A stretch of 25,060 bases of DNA from JBFGJH01 sp041586155 (GTDB lineage: Bacteria > Actinomycetota > Acidimicrobiia > Spongiisociales > JAENVV01): positions 1 through 25,060 of the forward strand of contig JBFHAT010000040.1 in assembly GCA_041586155.1 (NCBI GenBank), in the 5' to 3' direction. The notes beneath the pieces are model-generated. The model was not told the DNA's origin. It worked only from the letters and a program-made list of their open reading frames with translations, and did no database searches. Positions 1 to 7,611 of this stretch are shown here, piece by piece. Position 1 is the first letter of the stretch, and the number at the start of each line of letters is the position of its first letter. The position numbers and the translations under genes were made by a program.

Positions 1-53
1 CCGCGCTCCCAGTGGCGCAGCACCCGGCCGCAGGTCCCCGGCACCGAAAGGTG

Positions 54-1100
54 TCAGGCGTGTTCGCAGCAGAGGACGAGCTTGGTGGCGGGATCTTCCA
101 CTCCCGCAACGGTGCCTGGCCCGATGCGTGATGCGTTATGCAGCAAGACCACATCCGACGACGACGTCTGGTTTCTGATCGAGTCAGCCAGGCCGTTCCA
201 CCGGTCTGCGTCGGCGGTCTGTCCACGGTTGAGGGTCGAGGCGGCAGCTGCGGTCGCCGAGTTGATCAGTGCTGCGTCGGGACCGGCGGTGATCCGTCCG
301 CTCCGTAGAGCCTTGGCGATCAGCGCACTGTCGGCGGCCGGCAGATCACCGGGCAGGACCACCGGGTACTGCTCGATCAGACTCCGAGTCGCAGCCGGCA
401 CGGGCTCCGCGGCGAAGATGCGGCCAGTTCGCACAGCCATCTCGAGCATTGCCTTGTCGGCGGCCGGCAGGTCACCAGGCAGGACCACCGGGAACTGCTC
501 GATGAGGCTCGGAGTCGTGAAGCGGTAGGCCGACGCGATCATCACCTGATCGGCCACTGATCGCCCCGCCCCGACGAAAGCGGCATAGCCCTCGAGGCGC
601 AGCTTCTCAGCCGTGCGTGCCCGGTCGAGCGTCACGCCTGTCACGCGCTGAGCGTTGGCGATCATGACCTGATCAGAAACGGCGGGGGTCGCCGCCACAG
701 CGCTCACGCTCTGGGCGCTGTTGAGCAGGGCACGATCGGCCACGTCGTACCGGCCGGTGATGCTCTGGGCCAACCCGGTCCAACGGTCTGCGTCGGCCTG
801 TTGACCACGGTCGAGGACCGCAGCGCCGCCTGAGACGGCTGCAGTGTTGAGCAGCGCCTGGTCGGCAGACGAAACGCGGCCTGCCTCGATGGTTTGGGAG
901 AGTCCGGTCCACCGCATCGCCCGATGGATGTCGCCCGTCGTGGCTGTCTCGGTGTTGGGAGTCCCAACCATGATCGAGACGGCGAGGCCAACGGCCGCCA
1001 CGGCGATGAGCCCACCAACGACGACGTTGATCACACCCGGACGCCGGTAAGCCACCGGCTTGGGAAACGTCCCTGCAGTTCGCATCCTGAGATCGGTCAT
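54..1100 (-). CDS. Membrane-anchored repeat protein, unknown function
   Basis: 348 aa, not a family I recognise. A basic N-terminus (residues 1-23) is followed by one hydrophobic segment at about 24-45, so the rest is probably outside the cell. The remainder is built from a degenerate motif D-x-x-(L/M)-(I/L)-x-x-A seen eight times, with the Asp at about residues 80, 122, 143, 184, 215, 257, 275 and 316. Spacing is mostly close to 42 or 21 residues. Two other segments recur: ADADRW(T/N)GLA at about 102 and 297, and SLIEQ(F/Y)PVVLPGDLPAAD at 198 and 240. The protein ends in LVLCCEHA with a Cys pair. The start at 1100 is supported by AGGAGG about 7 bases upstream. The gene is divergent from the small ORF and the kinase gene to its right. 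Codon use looks normal for the window. Coding status is fairly sure; the function is unknown. Confidence 0.75.
   Translation of the reverse strand: MTDLRMRTAGTFPKPVAYRRPGVINVVVGGLIAVAAVGLAVSIMVGTPNTETATTGDIHRAMRWTGLSQTIEAGRVSSADQALLNTAAVSGGAAVLDRGQQADADRWTGLAQSITGRYDVADRALLNSAQSVSAVAATPAVSDQVMIANAQRVTGVTLDRARTAEKLRLEGYAAFVGAGRSVADQVMIASAYRFTTPSLIEQFPVVLPGDLPAADKAMLEMAVRTGRIFAAEPVPAATRSLIEQYPVVLPGDLPAADSALIAKALRSGRITAGPDAALINSATAAAASTLNRGQTADADRWNGLADSIRNQTSSSDVVLLHNASRIGPGTVAGVEDPATKLVLCCEHA
331..510 (-). repeat. 54-bp direct repeat pair, 126-bp period, inside a CDS
   Basis: Two copies, 331-384 and 457-510, are identical at 49 of 54 positions. They encode the SLIEQ(F/Y)PVVLPGDLPAAD segments of the repeat protein. 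The 126-bp period equals 42 residues, matching the dominant spacing of the D-x-x-L motif, which suggests growth by in-frame duplication. Confidence 0.85.
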
Positions 1101-1104
1101 GTCG

Positions 1105-1150
1105 ATCCTCCTGTGTTGCCGCCATGTCCTTCATGGCATGACAGGAGGAT
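1105..1150 (-). promoter_or_regulatory. Hairpin that would pair the Shine-Dalgarno of the repeat-protein gene
   Basis: Perfect 10-base inverted repeat: ATCCTCCTGT at 1105-1114 and ACAGGAGGAT at 1141-1150. A second perfect inverted repeat is nested in its loop: GCCATG at 1121-1126 and CATGGC at 1132-1137. In the minus-strand transcript, the 1105-1114 arm is read as ACAGGAGGAT and contains the AGGAGG of the 54-1100 gene; the 1141-1150 arm, transcribed first, is its exact complement. If the RNA starts upstream of 1150, the ribosome site would be masked. This could be a translational switch or an RNA thermometer. The transcription start is not known, so a DNA-level role is also possible. Confidence 0.6.
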
Positions 1151-1162
1151 CCGCCGGGCCGG

Positions 1163-1188
1163 TTAGGCGAGCCTTAGCGAATGCTTAG
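1163..1188. promoter_or_regulatory. Three TTAG boxes at exact 11-bp spacing (response-regulator-like site)
   Basis: TTAG occurs at 1163, 1174 and 1185, each with exactly 11 bp between starts. Tandem direct repeats of about one helical turn are the usual binding pattern of OmpR/PhoB-family response regulators. The site lies 63-88 bp upstream of the 54-1100 start. No response regulator is encoded in the window, so the binding protein is unknown; the kinase at 1736-3595 is a candidate upstream partner by proximity only. Confidence 0.5.
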
Positions 1189-1275
1189 GGAGCAGATCGG
1201 GAAGATCGACCGGGGTTTTCGTCCCATGCCCATGGCATGGTGGAAAGTGAGAGAAAGGAGGGCCATGACTGGAAA

Positions 1276-1343
1276 TCGGTGAAGGAAGGTCGGTGAAGGA
1301 AGGGCGATGAGTGGACGTCGGCGAAGGAAGGTCGGTGAACGGG
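1276..1343 (+). repeat. Short tandem repeats of 14 bp
   Basis: TCGGTGAAGGAAGG occurs at 1276-1289 and 1290-1303 back to back. A one-mismatch copy follows at 1318-1331 and a partial copy at 1332-1343. Purine-rich on the plus strand. It overlaps the first codons of the 1307 start of the next ORF and makes that start less certain. Confidence 0.8.
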
Positions 1344-1627
1344 ACTACGTCGACCCACGACCTCGGTCAACACCCGACCGCGACATCGATCACGGCGACG
1401 GCCACATGACCGCGACCAATCTGCCCAACGAAGGAGACGCCCTGGACGACGATCTTCCCACCGGACGCAAGGAATTCCTGGGGTTTTTCGACAAACACGC
1501 GCCCGTCGAGGAGATCGTCGAGCAGGTGCTCGAGGCTTTGCGCTCTCATCTGGGCGATGAGGCCTTGGAAGAGTTACGTCGCAGATCGGACGCCGAGGAG
1601 ACGAGGCCCGGCGAGGAAGCCGAGTAG
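1307..1627 (+). CDS. Small charged hypothetical protein
   Basis: 106 aa from the ATG at 1307, which has AAGG-type purines just upstream; a second possible ATG is at 1406 (73 aa). The first dozen codons lie in a short tandem repeat and have poor third-position GC. From about 1350 onward codon use looks like real genes here. The C-terminal half is predicted helical and very acidic (EEIVEQVLEALRSHLGDEALEELRRR). No signal peptide, membrane segment or known motif. It precedes the histidine kinase by 108 bp on the same strand. I do not recognise it. Confidence 0.45.
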   Translation: MSGRRRRKVGERDYVDPRPRSTPDRDIDHGDGHMTATNLPNEGDALDDDLPTGRKEFLGFFDKHAPVEEIVEQVLEALRSHLGDEALEELRRRSDAEETRPGEEAE

Positions 1628-1735
1628 GAAGCGGCCACGGCATTTGACGAACAGCTGGGCCTGAGGGCGTTACTGATCGATTTCAGGATATTCTCCCAGA
1701 CGCCGAAACAACTACAGGCGGTCGCCGAGGGAAAC

Positions 1736-3595
1736 GTGGAACCCGTCAGGCAAACATATCTCGTGTTGGTCAGTCTGCTGATCGCGATTGTCGCTTCCGG
1801 ATCGGTTGGGCTGTTCTTCGTGGTGTCGCCGGGGGTCAGAGCATCGTCGGTGCTCCGAGAAGAAGCAAGCGAGCTCGCCGCCCTCGCCAGGATCGATCAG
1901 GAGTTCGATCGGATCGTCGCCATCTCCCTGGCTCAACGGTCGGGCGAAGACGGGCTCATCGACTTGACCGTCCTGCGAGACCAGGTGATGGATGCCGATC
2001 TGACGGTTCAGCGTGCGTTCGCCGACCTTCGTTCCATCACCGACGACCTGTGGGTGGAGAAGCTCGCAGCCACGTGGCAGGCCCACACGGAAGCTGTCGC
2101 CTCGCAAGCCGTCGCAGCGCCGTCTGCGGTGGACCTGCGTCGTGTCGAGGAACTCAGAATCGAATTCGAGGATGAGCTGTCTTCGATACGCCAGGAGGAG
2201 CTCGTTCACGTCCGCGAATCGGTCGACGCACTCGAGGCAGCCGACCGCCTGCTCATGATCGGACTGCCGACGGTGGCAGGCTCTGCGTTCGCCGCCGCTG
2301 CTGCGTTGATCTGGTACGGCGTGACCTCGCGTCGGGCCGCCGTGGAGGCACTTCGTCGCCGCACCCGCTACACGGAAGCGGTGGCCGATTGCGCGCAGAT
2401 CTTGCTCAGGGGCACCGACGACAAGGCGCTGGTCGAGGCCTTGAGCCGCCTTTTGCCAGTGACTCGGAGCGAAAGCGTCTTCCTGGAGCGCAACGTCGTG
2501 AACGACGCCGGCGAACTCGGGACCACCTTGGTCGCAGAGGTGCTCGAAGACGGCACCAGACCTGATCCATCCGGTCACTGGGAGTTCGTCCCTTGGTCTG
2601 CACTGCCCGAAGCCAGGAAGGCGCTCGAAGCCGGCCAGCCCTACACGATCCATGTCGGGTCTCTCGGCGGCGACGCTGCTGCGATGTACGCCCACACCGA
2701 GATTTCGTCGGAGCTGAACATACCGGTGTTCTCATCCGGCGAGTGGGTGGGGCTCATCGGTTTCGCTCAGGACAGCCGGGAACTCGAGTGGCGCGACGAC
2801 GAGGTGGCCCTCCTACAGACCCTCGCCGAGATCGTCGGCGCATTCTGGCAACGACTCGACGTGCTGGCGCGCTTGGAGCAGCTCGTCGTCGCCAAGGACG
2901 ACTTCTTGGCCAGCGTGAGCCACGAGCTTCGTACCCCCCTGGCCGTCGTGGTTGGCCTGGCCCACGAAATGGCCGAACGACCTGACTCCTTCACTCCCGC
3001 TGAGGTGAGCGACCTGTCGGCGCTCATCGCCCAGCACAGCGCCGAAGTGTCGGCCCTGGTTGACGACCTTCTCGTGGCTGCACGAGCCGACATCGACCGC
3101 ATCACGTTCGCACCGGAAACCGTCGACCTCGTCGCTGAGACAGAAGCGGTAGCGGATGAGGTCTTTCGCCGCCCCGAGGACTCGATCGTGATCGACGGTG
3201 AGCGGGGGTTTCATCTCGTGGTCGCCGACGCAATGCGGGTACGGCAGATCATTCGTAATTTGGCCGTGAACGCGACCAAATACGGAGGGCCCGATATCCG
3301 CATGGAGGTCGATCGAGACGGCCGCTTTGCCAGGGTCACCGTCGCCGACAATGGAGTGGCGATCGCGGCCGAGGACCGAGATCGGATCTTTGATCGGTAC
3401 GCCCGGGCACACGCCGCGCCGTCGCAACCGGTTTCGCTCGGTTTGGGCCTGCATGTCGCCCGAACGCTGGTCGAGAAGATGGGCGGCAGCCTCGCGTACG
3501 AGCACGACGGGAAGTACAGCCGATTCGAGGTGCGACTGCCCCTGGCCACCGATGCTCCTGATCTCTCGGGCCGCACGGTGGCCGCGGGAGTCTGA
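1736..3595 (+). CDS. Membrane sensor histidine kinase with GAF domain
   Basis: 619 aa, GTG start with GAGGG 4 bases upstream. Two membrane helices (about 8-30 and 172-195) bracket an extracytoplasmic, mostly helical sensor region. Then comes a GAF-like domain (about 210-375), followed by HisKA with the phospho-acceptor H396 in SVSHELRTPL and a HATPase_c domain. The N box is N508/N512 (RNLAVNATKYGG), and the G2 box is GLGL near 569-572. The G1 box reads D538-N-G-V-A where the family has D-x-G-x-G, so the second Gly is Ala. It should autophosphorylate and pass phosphate to a response regulator, but none is encoded nearby, so it is an orphan kinase within this window. Its stop is 36 bp from the stop of the convergent ABC permease gene. 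The ligand sensed cannot be told. Confidence 0.93.
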   Translation: MEPVRQTYLVLVSLLIAIVASGSVGLFFVVSPGVRASSVLREEASELAALARIDQEFDRIVAISLAQRSGEDGLIDLTVLRDQVMDADLTVQRAFADLRSITDDLWVEKLAATWQAHTEAVASQAVAAPSAVDLRRVEELRIEFEDELSSIRQEELVHVRESVDALEAADRLLMIGLPTVAGSAFAAAAALIWYGVTSRRAAVEALRRRTRYTEAVADCAQILLRGTDDKALVEALSRLLPVTRSESVFLERNVVNDAGELGTTLVAEVLEDGTRPDPSGHWEFVPWSALPEARKALEAGQPYTIHVGSLGGDAAAMYAHTEISSELNIPVFSSGEWVGLIGFAQDSRELEWRDDEVALLQTLAEIVGAFWQRLDVLARLEQLVVAKDDFLASVSHELRTPLAVVVGLAHEMAERPDSFTPAEVSDLSALIAQHSAEVSALVDDLLVAARADIDRITFAPETVDLVAETEAVADEVFRRPEDSIVIDGERGFHLVVADAMRVRQIIRNLAVNATKYGGPDIRMEVDRDGRFARVTVADNGVAIAAEDRDRIFDRYARAHAAPSQPVSLGLGLHVARTLVEKMGGSLAYEHDGKYSRFEVRLPLATDAPDLSGRTVAAGV

Positions 3596-3631
3596 GTCCC
3601 CCGGAAGCGTCGACCCAGAACGCGCCGTCGA

Positions 3632-6139
3632 TCAGGCGAGCGGATCGAGCATGCGTCGGGTCGACGGTTCCTTGGAGCTGATGGCGGCGCCGGCGCCGGC
3701 AACGGCCGGCACGAGCAGCAGTACGGCCACGATCGTGACGACCGGTACCACCACCGGACGCGGGTTGGGCATCGAGGCGTGGACGATCGCCAGCGGGATG
3801 AACCCGGTTGGGACCGCCAGCACAGCGGCTAGCGCTGCCAGCAGCAGGCCCCCCATCCCGGCTACTTTCCGGCGCATCGCAGGATCGGCTCCGACGGCAG
3901 CCAGGATCGCCTGGTCGCGACGCGACTCCGAGGCGACGAGCGCAATTGCGACGGTGAGGATGGCCAGGGCGACTGCGGATCCCATCCCAAAGACGATCAT
4001 TTTGGCGATCGTCTCCTTGGGCTCTGCATCGGCCCGTGTGCGGATTGAAGCCCCGTCGTGTGACGCAGCGATGGTTCTGGCCTTTTCGATGTCGGACTTC
4101 GTCGCGTCGTGCGCGAGACGTATGAGCGCGCCGCTGGAGTAGATGGCAGGGATCAGGCCGAGTTCGTCAGCCTTTTCTGCCGAGACAACGAAGGCCGGGA
4201 GCGAGCCGTCGTCGAAGCGTGGCACCGGAGCGTCGTAGGACGGGACCGAGATGCGCTCCCACTGCTCGTCAGCGGCCTGCGGTGGCGAGTCGAGCTCGAC
4301 CGGCTTCGATCCGGGCCGCATCGACCCCAGGGCGACGATCATGCCTGCTTCCAGCTCATCGATGGCGTCCTCGGCGTGAAGGGCCGTCAAGAGCTCGGCG
4401 TCCCCGATCGTCAGCATGCCACCCTGGACGTCGCTGAATTCGCTCTGGGTGTCGGGGATCATCGCCCACACCGTCCAATCGGCCACCGCTTCGCCCGCGG
4501 CGAACTCTTGCAGTACCGGGAAGCGCTTCGGATCCCAGGAGACCATCCGCAGCTCGAGGACGGAACTGCCCGGCAGAGCCGACTCCATCTCCTCGATCAG
4601 GTCCTCGGCGACCCGGTCTCCAAACGCCGTGTCTCCCGGATAGAGGAGCATCTGGTCGTCGGCCAGGGCGGGGATGGCCGCGTCGGAATGCTCCATCGAG
4701 GCGAGGGCGGAAGCCGAAGCCACCGGCACGGCAAGCGCCACGGCAGCCGCAGCGACGGCGGCACCGGTGCGGGTGGCGTGGCGTGCGGTATCGCGGGCAG
4801 CGAGGCGGCCCGCTGTGGGCAGGCGGTGCGCGCCGTCACCCAGCCACTTGACCATCGTCGGGATCAGAACCAGGAAGCCGCCGACCATCATCACCAGGCC
4901 CACGGCCTGGACAACCCACTCCGACTTGACCGTGCCCCAGCCGGTGACAACACCACCTACGACGAGCGCGCCCATCCCCCATCGAGCCAAACGACCCGGT
5001 GGCGGAGGCGGCGGCGTGCGGCCAGCCAATGCGTCCATCGCGTCCAGGCGGGCGGCGGCTCGGGCAGGACCCCACGCCGCCAACGTCGCGGCGCCCGTAC
5101 CCAGCGCCACCGCTGCCATCAAGAACAACGGCGAGAACTCGAGCGAGTCGACCATCCGACCGGCGAGCGTGTCGAGGTAGGGCTTGATCGCCAACGCCCC
5201 CGCGATGCCCAACGCCACGCCGACAACCGATCCCAGCGCCCCCAGCACCAACCCACCTGACAGGACGGTCAAGCGGGTGTGGCGCCGTTCGCCGCCGGCG
5301 GCGGCGACGAGTCCCAGCGCTCGGAGCTGGCGCCGGGCGCCGACCGTGAACGCAGCGGCGGCGATGAGGCCGGTCTCGACGAGGGCGAGGACGGCAATCC
5401 CGAAGGCGGACCCGACCGCCGCCGCCTCCTGAACGCGGTCGACAGCGCTGAGCCGATCTGTCGGCACGGGCAGGTCGTCGGGGATGGCATTCATGGCCGC
5501 CTCGGTCGACGCACCTTCCGGGAGGTCGATGAGTAGGTCGACATATGAACCCTCGCGCCCGTCCAGCAGTCCGGAGGCGACCATTGCCACCGGATTCCAC
5601 AGCTCCTCCGGCGCCACGGCCACTCCCACGATGGTGAGGTCGAGCTCTGGATTCGTCAGAGAGAAGGTGTCGCCGATGTCGAGGTTGCGTCGCTCCAGCA
5701 GGCGGGGATGCACAGCCGCCTCTCCCTTGGCTTCGGGCGCCCGGCCTTCGAGGATCCGGTATTTGCCGCTGACGGGACCATCGAGCGGCGCGTCGACCAG
5801 ATTCACCCAGTCATAGACGCCATCCACCGTGGCCTCTGCGCCCAGCATCGTCACGACCGCGATCTCGGTTCGGTCCGGGAGCACCTCCAAATACGCGTCG
5901 GGATCCAACGCCACCCCGTCTGTGTTTGAATACCCCATCACGCCGAGATCCGCCTGACCCATCAGCCCGGTTGCCCGCTCCTCCAACGAGGGTGAGGCGC
6001 TTCGAACCGAGATGACGCCGGTGGTCAAACCGGCAACCGGAAGGGCGATCATCGCCACCACGAGGGCGCTTCGCCAGCGGTTGCGACGGGCTTCCCGCCA
6101 CGCCATTCGTGCCGCTGCAGTGAACTCCGGCCGGGTCAT
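3632..6139 (-). CDS. ABC transporter permease, double FtsX/MacB-type
   Basis: 835 aa from the ATG at 6139, which overlaps the ATPase stop as ATGA; an in-frame start 12 codons further upstream would lie inside the ATPase gene and is less likely. Layout: basic N-terminus; membrane helix at about 24-46; a large extracytoplasmic region to about 235; a three-helix FtsX block (about 240-370); a proline run (TPPPPPPG) linking to further helices; a second extracytoplasmic region (about 495-710); and a final FtsX-like three-helix block near the C-terminus. About ten helices in all. This two-FtsX architecture is usual for actinobacterial MacB-like exporters or mechanotransmission systems acting on peptides, lipids or antibiotics. 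The substrate is unknown. It is the third gene of the PadR-ATPase-permease operon. Confidence 0.9.
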   Translation of the reverse strand: MTRPEFTAAARMAWREARRNRWRSALVVAMIALPVAGLTTGVISVRSASPSLEERATGLMGQADLGVMGYSNTDGVALDPDAYLEVLPDRTEIAVVTMLGAEATVDGVYDWVNLVDAPLDGPVSGKYRILEGRAPEAKGEAAVHPRLLERRNLDIGDTFSLTNPELDLTIVGVAVAPEELWNPVAMVASGLLDGREGSYVDLLIDLPEGASTEAAMNAIPDDLPVPTDRLSAVDRVQEAAAVGSAFGIAVLALVETGLIAAAAFTVGARRQLRALGLVAAAGGERRHTRLTVLSGGLVLGALGSVVGVALGIAGALAIKPYLDTLAGRMVDSLEFSPLFLMAAVALGTGAATLAAWGPARAAARLDAMDALAGRTPPPPPPGRLARWGMGALVVGGVVTGWGTVKSEWVVQAVGLVMMVGGFLVLIPTMVKWLGDGAHRLPTAGRLAARDTARHATRTGAAVAAAAVALAVPVASASALASMEHSDAAIPALADDQMLLYPGDTAFGDRVAEDLIEEMESALPGSSVLELRMVSWDPKRFPVLQEFAAGEAVADWTVWAMIPDTQSEFSDVQGGMLTIGDAELLTALHAEDAIDELEAGMIVALGSMRPGSKPVELDSPPQAADEQWERISVPSYDAPVPRFDDGSLPAFVVSAEKADELGLIPAIYSSGALIRLAHDATKSDIEKARTIAASHDGASIRTRADAEPKETIAKMIVFGMGSAVALAILTVAIALVASESRRDQAILAAVGADPAMRRKVAGMGGLLLAALAAVLAVPTGFIPLAIVHASMPNPRPVVVPVVTIVAVLLLVPAVAGAGAAISSKEPSTRRMLDPLA

Positions 6140-6849
6140 TGTGCTGTCTCCATCAGCGTGGCGGGAGAGTCCCACTCCTCGGACTCGTCGACGATGCGGC
6201 CATCACGCAGGAACACGATGCGATCCGCCCACGCCGCAAACCGGCTGTCGTGGGTGACGAGGATGCCGCACCCACCCAGTTCGCAGTGACGGCGCATCAT
6301 CCGCAGCACGGTCTCCCCCGTGGCGGTGTCGAGCGCGCCGGTCGGCTCATCGGCGAGAAGCAGGGTCCTCGTACCAACGACCGCCCTGGCGATCGCCACT
6401 CTCTGCTGCTCCCCGCCCGACATCTCCTCGGGGAAGCGATCCGCCAGCTCGCTGATCTCGACCCGCTCCAGCGCCAGTGCGGCCTGCTTCATGGCGATCT
6501 TGTGGGCGACGCCGTCCAACTCGAGCGGAAGCGAAACGTTCTCGGCGGCCGTCAAACCTTCGATGAGGTTGAACTGTTGGAACACGTAGCCGATACGGTG
6601 GCGCCGCAACGCTGCTCGCTTGGCAACAGAAAGCGTTGCGAGGTCGACGTCGTCGACATATACCTTGCCGGCCGTCGGCTGGTCGAGCCCGCCGGCAAGC
6701 GCCAGCAGCGTCGACTTGCCTGACCCGGACGGGCCCATGACGGCAACGAGTTCGCCTCGGTCGAGTGCGAGATTGGCGTTGACCAGTGCCGCCACTCGCG
6801 TATGACCTTCGCCATGGATCCGGGTGACGTTGTGCATTTTGAGAATCAT
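6136..6849 (-). CDS. ABC transporter ATPase, LolD/MacB-like
   Basis: 237 aa with all ABC motifs: Walker A GPSGSGKST (39-47), Q-loop Q91/Q92, signature SGGEQQ (144-149), Walker B LLLADE (163-168) with the LolD-type DEPTGALD, and H-loop H200 in VTHDSRF. Cytoplasmic ATP-hydrolysing subunit partnering the FtsX-like permease encoded next. Its ATG overlaps the PadR stop (ATGA at 6846-6849) and its stop overlaps the permease ATG (6136-6139), so the three genes are very likely translationally coupled. Confidence 0.95.
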   Translation of the reverse strand: MILKMHNVTRIHGEGHTRVAALVNANLALDRGELVAVMGPSGSGKSTLLALAGGLDQPTAGKVYVDDVDLATLSVAKRAALRRHRIGYVFQQFNLIEGLTAAENVSLPLELDGVAHKIAMKQAALALERVEISELADRFPEEMSGGEQQRVAIARAVVGTRTLLLADEPTGALDTATGETVLRMMRRHCELGGCGILVTHDSRFAAWADRIVFLRDGRIVDESEEWDSPATLMETAQ

Positions 6850-7436
6850 GTCGATGCCTCACTTGGTAAGTCGGACAGCGTCCCTGCGGACGAGGCCTGG
6901 GTGATGGGTCGGGGGCCCCGGCGGCCGGCGCGCGCGATGCGTTCTTCGCACACATCGAGCCACCGAACCCGGGACTCGGTCTTGAAGATCAGGGAGTCGA
7001 CGGCAAGCAGCCATCCGAGGTCGGCGTCGTCGCCGGCGTCCTTCTTGAGCTTGGTGTACTCCTGTAGGCGCCGGACCGCTGCCCTGCGTTCAGTCTGGAT
7101 GGTCGCCTGAATGTCGACCGCCGGGTTGGTGGCGGCCATGACCATTTTGAGGACGATCTCGTCGCGAGCGGGGATCACGTGTCGCGTGGGGCGCCCGTAC
7201 CAAGCTGCGAGGCTGGCTCGGCCCAACTCCGTGATCTCGTACACCTTGTGGCTCTCATCGGAGCCTTCCTGCATCTCCACGAGGCCGTCCCGCTCGAGTC
7301 GGTTGAGTGTCGTATACACCTGACCGACGTTGAGAGGCCACACACCGCCGGTACGGTGCTCGAACTGTTCTTTGAGCTGGAGTCCGTAGCGCGGCTGCTC
7401 GTCGAGCAATGCCAGGATGCTCATCGGCACCGACAC
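6846..7436 (-). CDS. PadR-family transcriptional repressor
   Basis: 196 aa. Start chosen at the GTG at 7436 because GGAGG (7442-7446) sits 5 bases upstream; the frame stays open further upstream but that part runs through the promoter. The N-terminal winged helix (about 1-80) has the family signature ILALLDEQPRYGLQLKEQFE and VYTTLNRLERDGLV; the C-terminal helical region (about 95-175) fits the PadR dimerisation domain. PadR proteins bind palindromes in their own promoters and are released by small molecules, often toxic ones. Here a palindrome lies inside the operon promoter. As first gene of the operon it probably controls itself and the exporter. The ligand is unknown. Confidence 0.92.
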   Translation of the reverse strand: MSVPMSILALLDEQPRYGLQLKEQFEHRTGGVWPLNVGQVYTTLNRLERDGLVEMQEGSDESHKVYEITELGRASLAAWYGRPTRHVIPARDEIVLKMVMAATNPAVDIQATIQTERRAAVRRLQEYTKLKKDAGDDADLGWLLAVDSLIFKTESRVRWLDVCEERIARAGRRGPRPITQASSAGTLSDLPSEAST

Positions 7437-7481
7437 GGGAACCTCCGAGAGCTGACGGTTGTCGTCGTCTTTGCCATACCG

Positions 7482-7504
7482 GGTATTATACTCAGTATTA
7501 TACC
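7482..7504. promoter_or_regulatory. Candidate PadR operator palindrome
   Basis: Perfect core ATACT-C-AGTAT at 7488-7498. With one mismatched pair on each side it extends symmetrically to GGTAT...ATACC over 7482-7504. It covers the -10 and most of the spacer of the PadR operon promoter, the expected place for autorepression. PadR sites are typically AT-rich palindromes of this kind. Binding is inferred. Confidence 0.65.
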
Positions 7505-7513
7505 AAGTATCAA
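7485..7513 (-). promoter_or_regulatory. Near-consensus sigma-70-type promoter of the PadR-ABC operon
   Basis: On the minus strand: -35 TTGATA (7508-7513), a 17-base spacer (7491-7507), and a perfect -10 TATAAT (7485-7490). A second TATAAT lies in the spacer (7497-7502). The start point should fall near 7478. This AT-rich block stands out in otherwise GC-rich DNA. Confidence 0.8.
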
Positions 7514-7611
7514 GCGAAGACTCAGCGCGAAATCCGTGGATTGTGCCGTTGACCCGAGACCCGTTGTTGCGCACCATGACCCAATTCGACACGACCCCTG
7601 GGAGGTGTGGC

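Noticed and set aside
1185..1643. 152-residue frame on the minus strand with HRPSFTD-type repeats
   Set aside because: The repeats are the reverse reading of the 14-bp tandem repeat, and the opposite strand has better codon use.
4109..5260. 383-residue open frame on the plus strand
   Set aside because: Antisense to the permease; His/Arg/Gln-rich with no recognisable domain.
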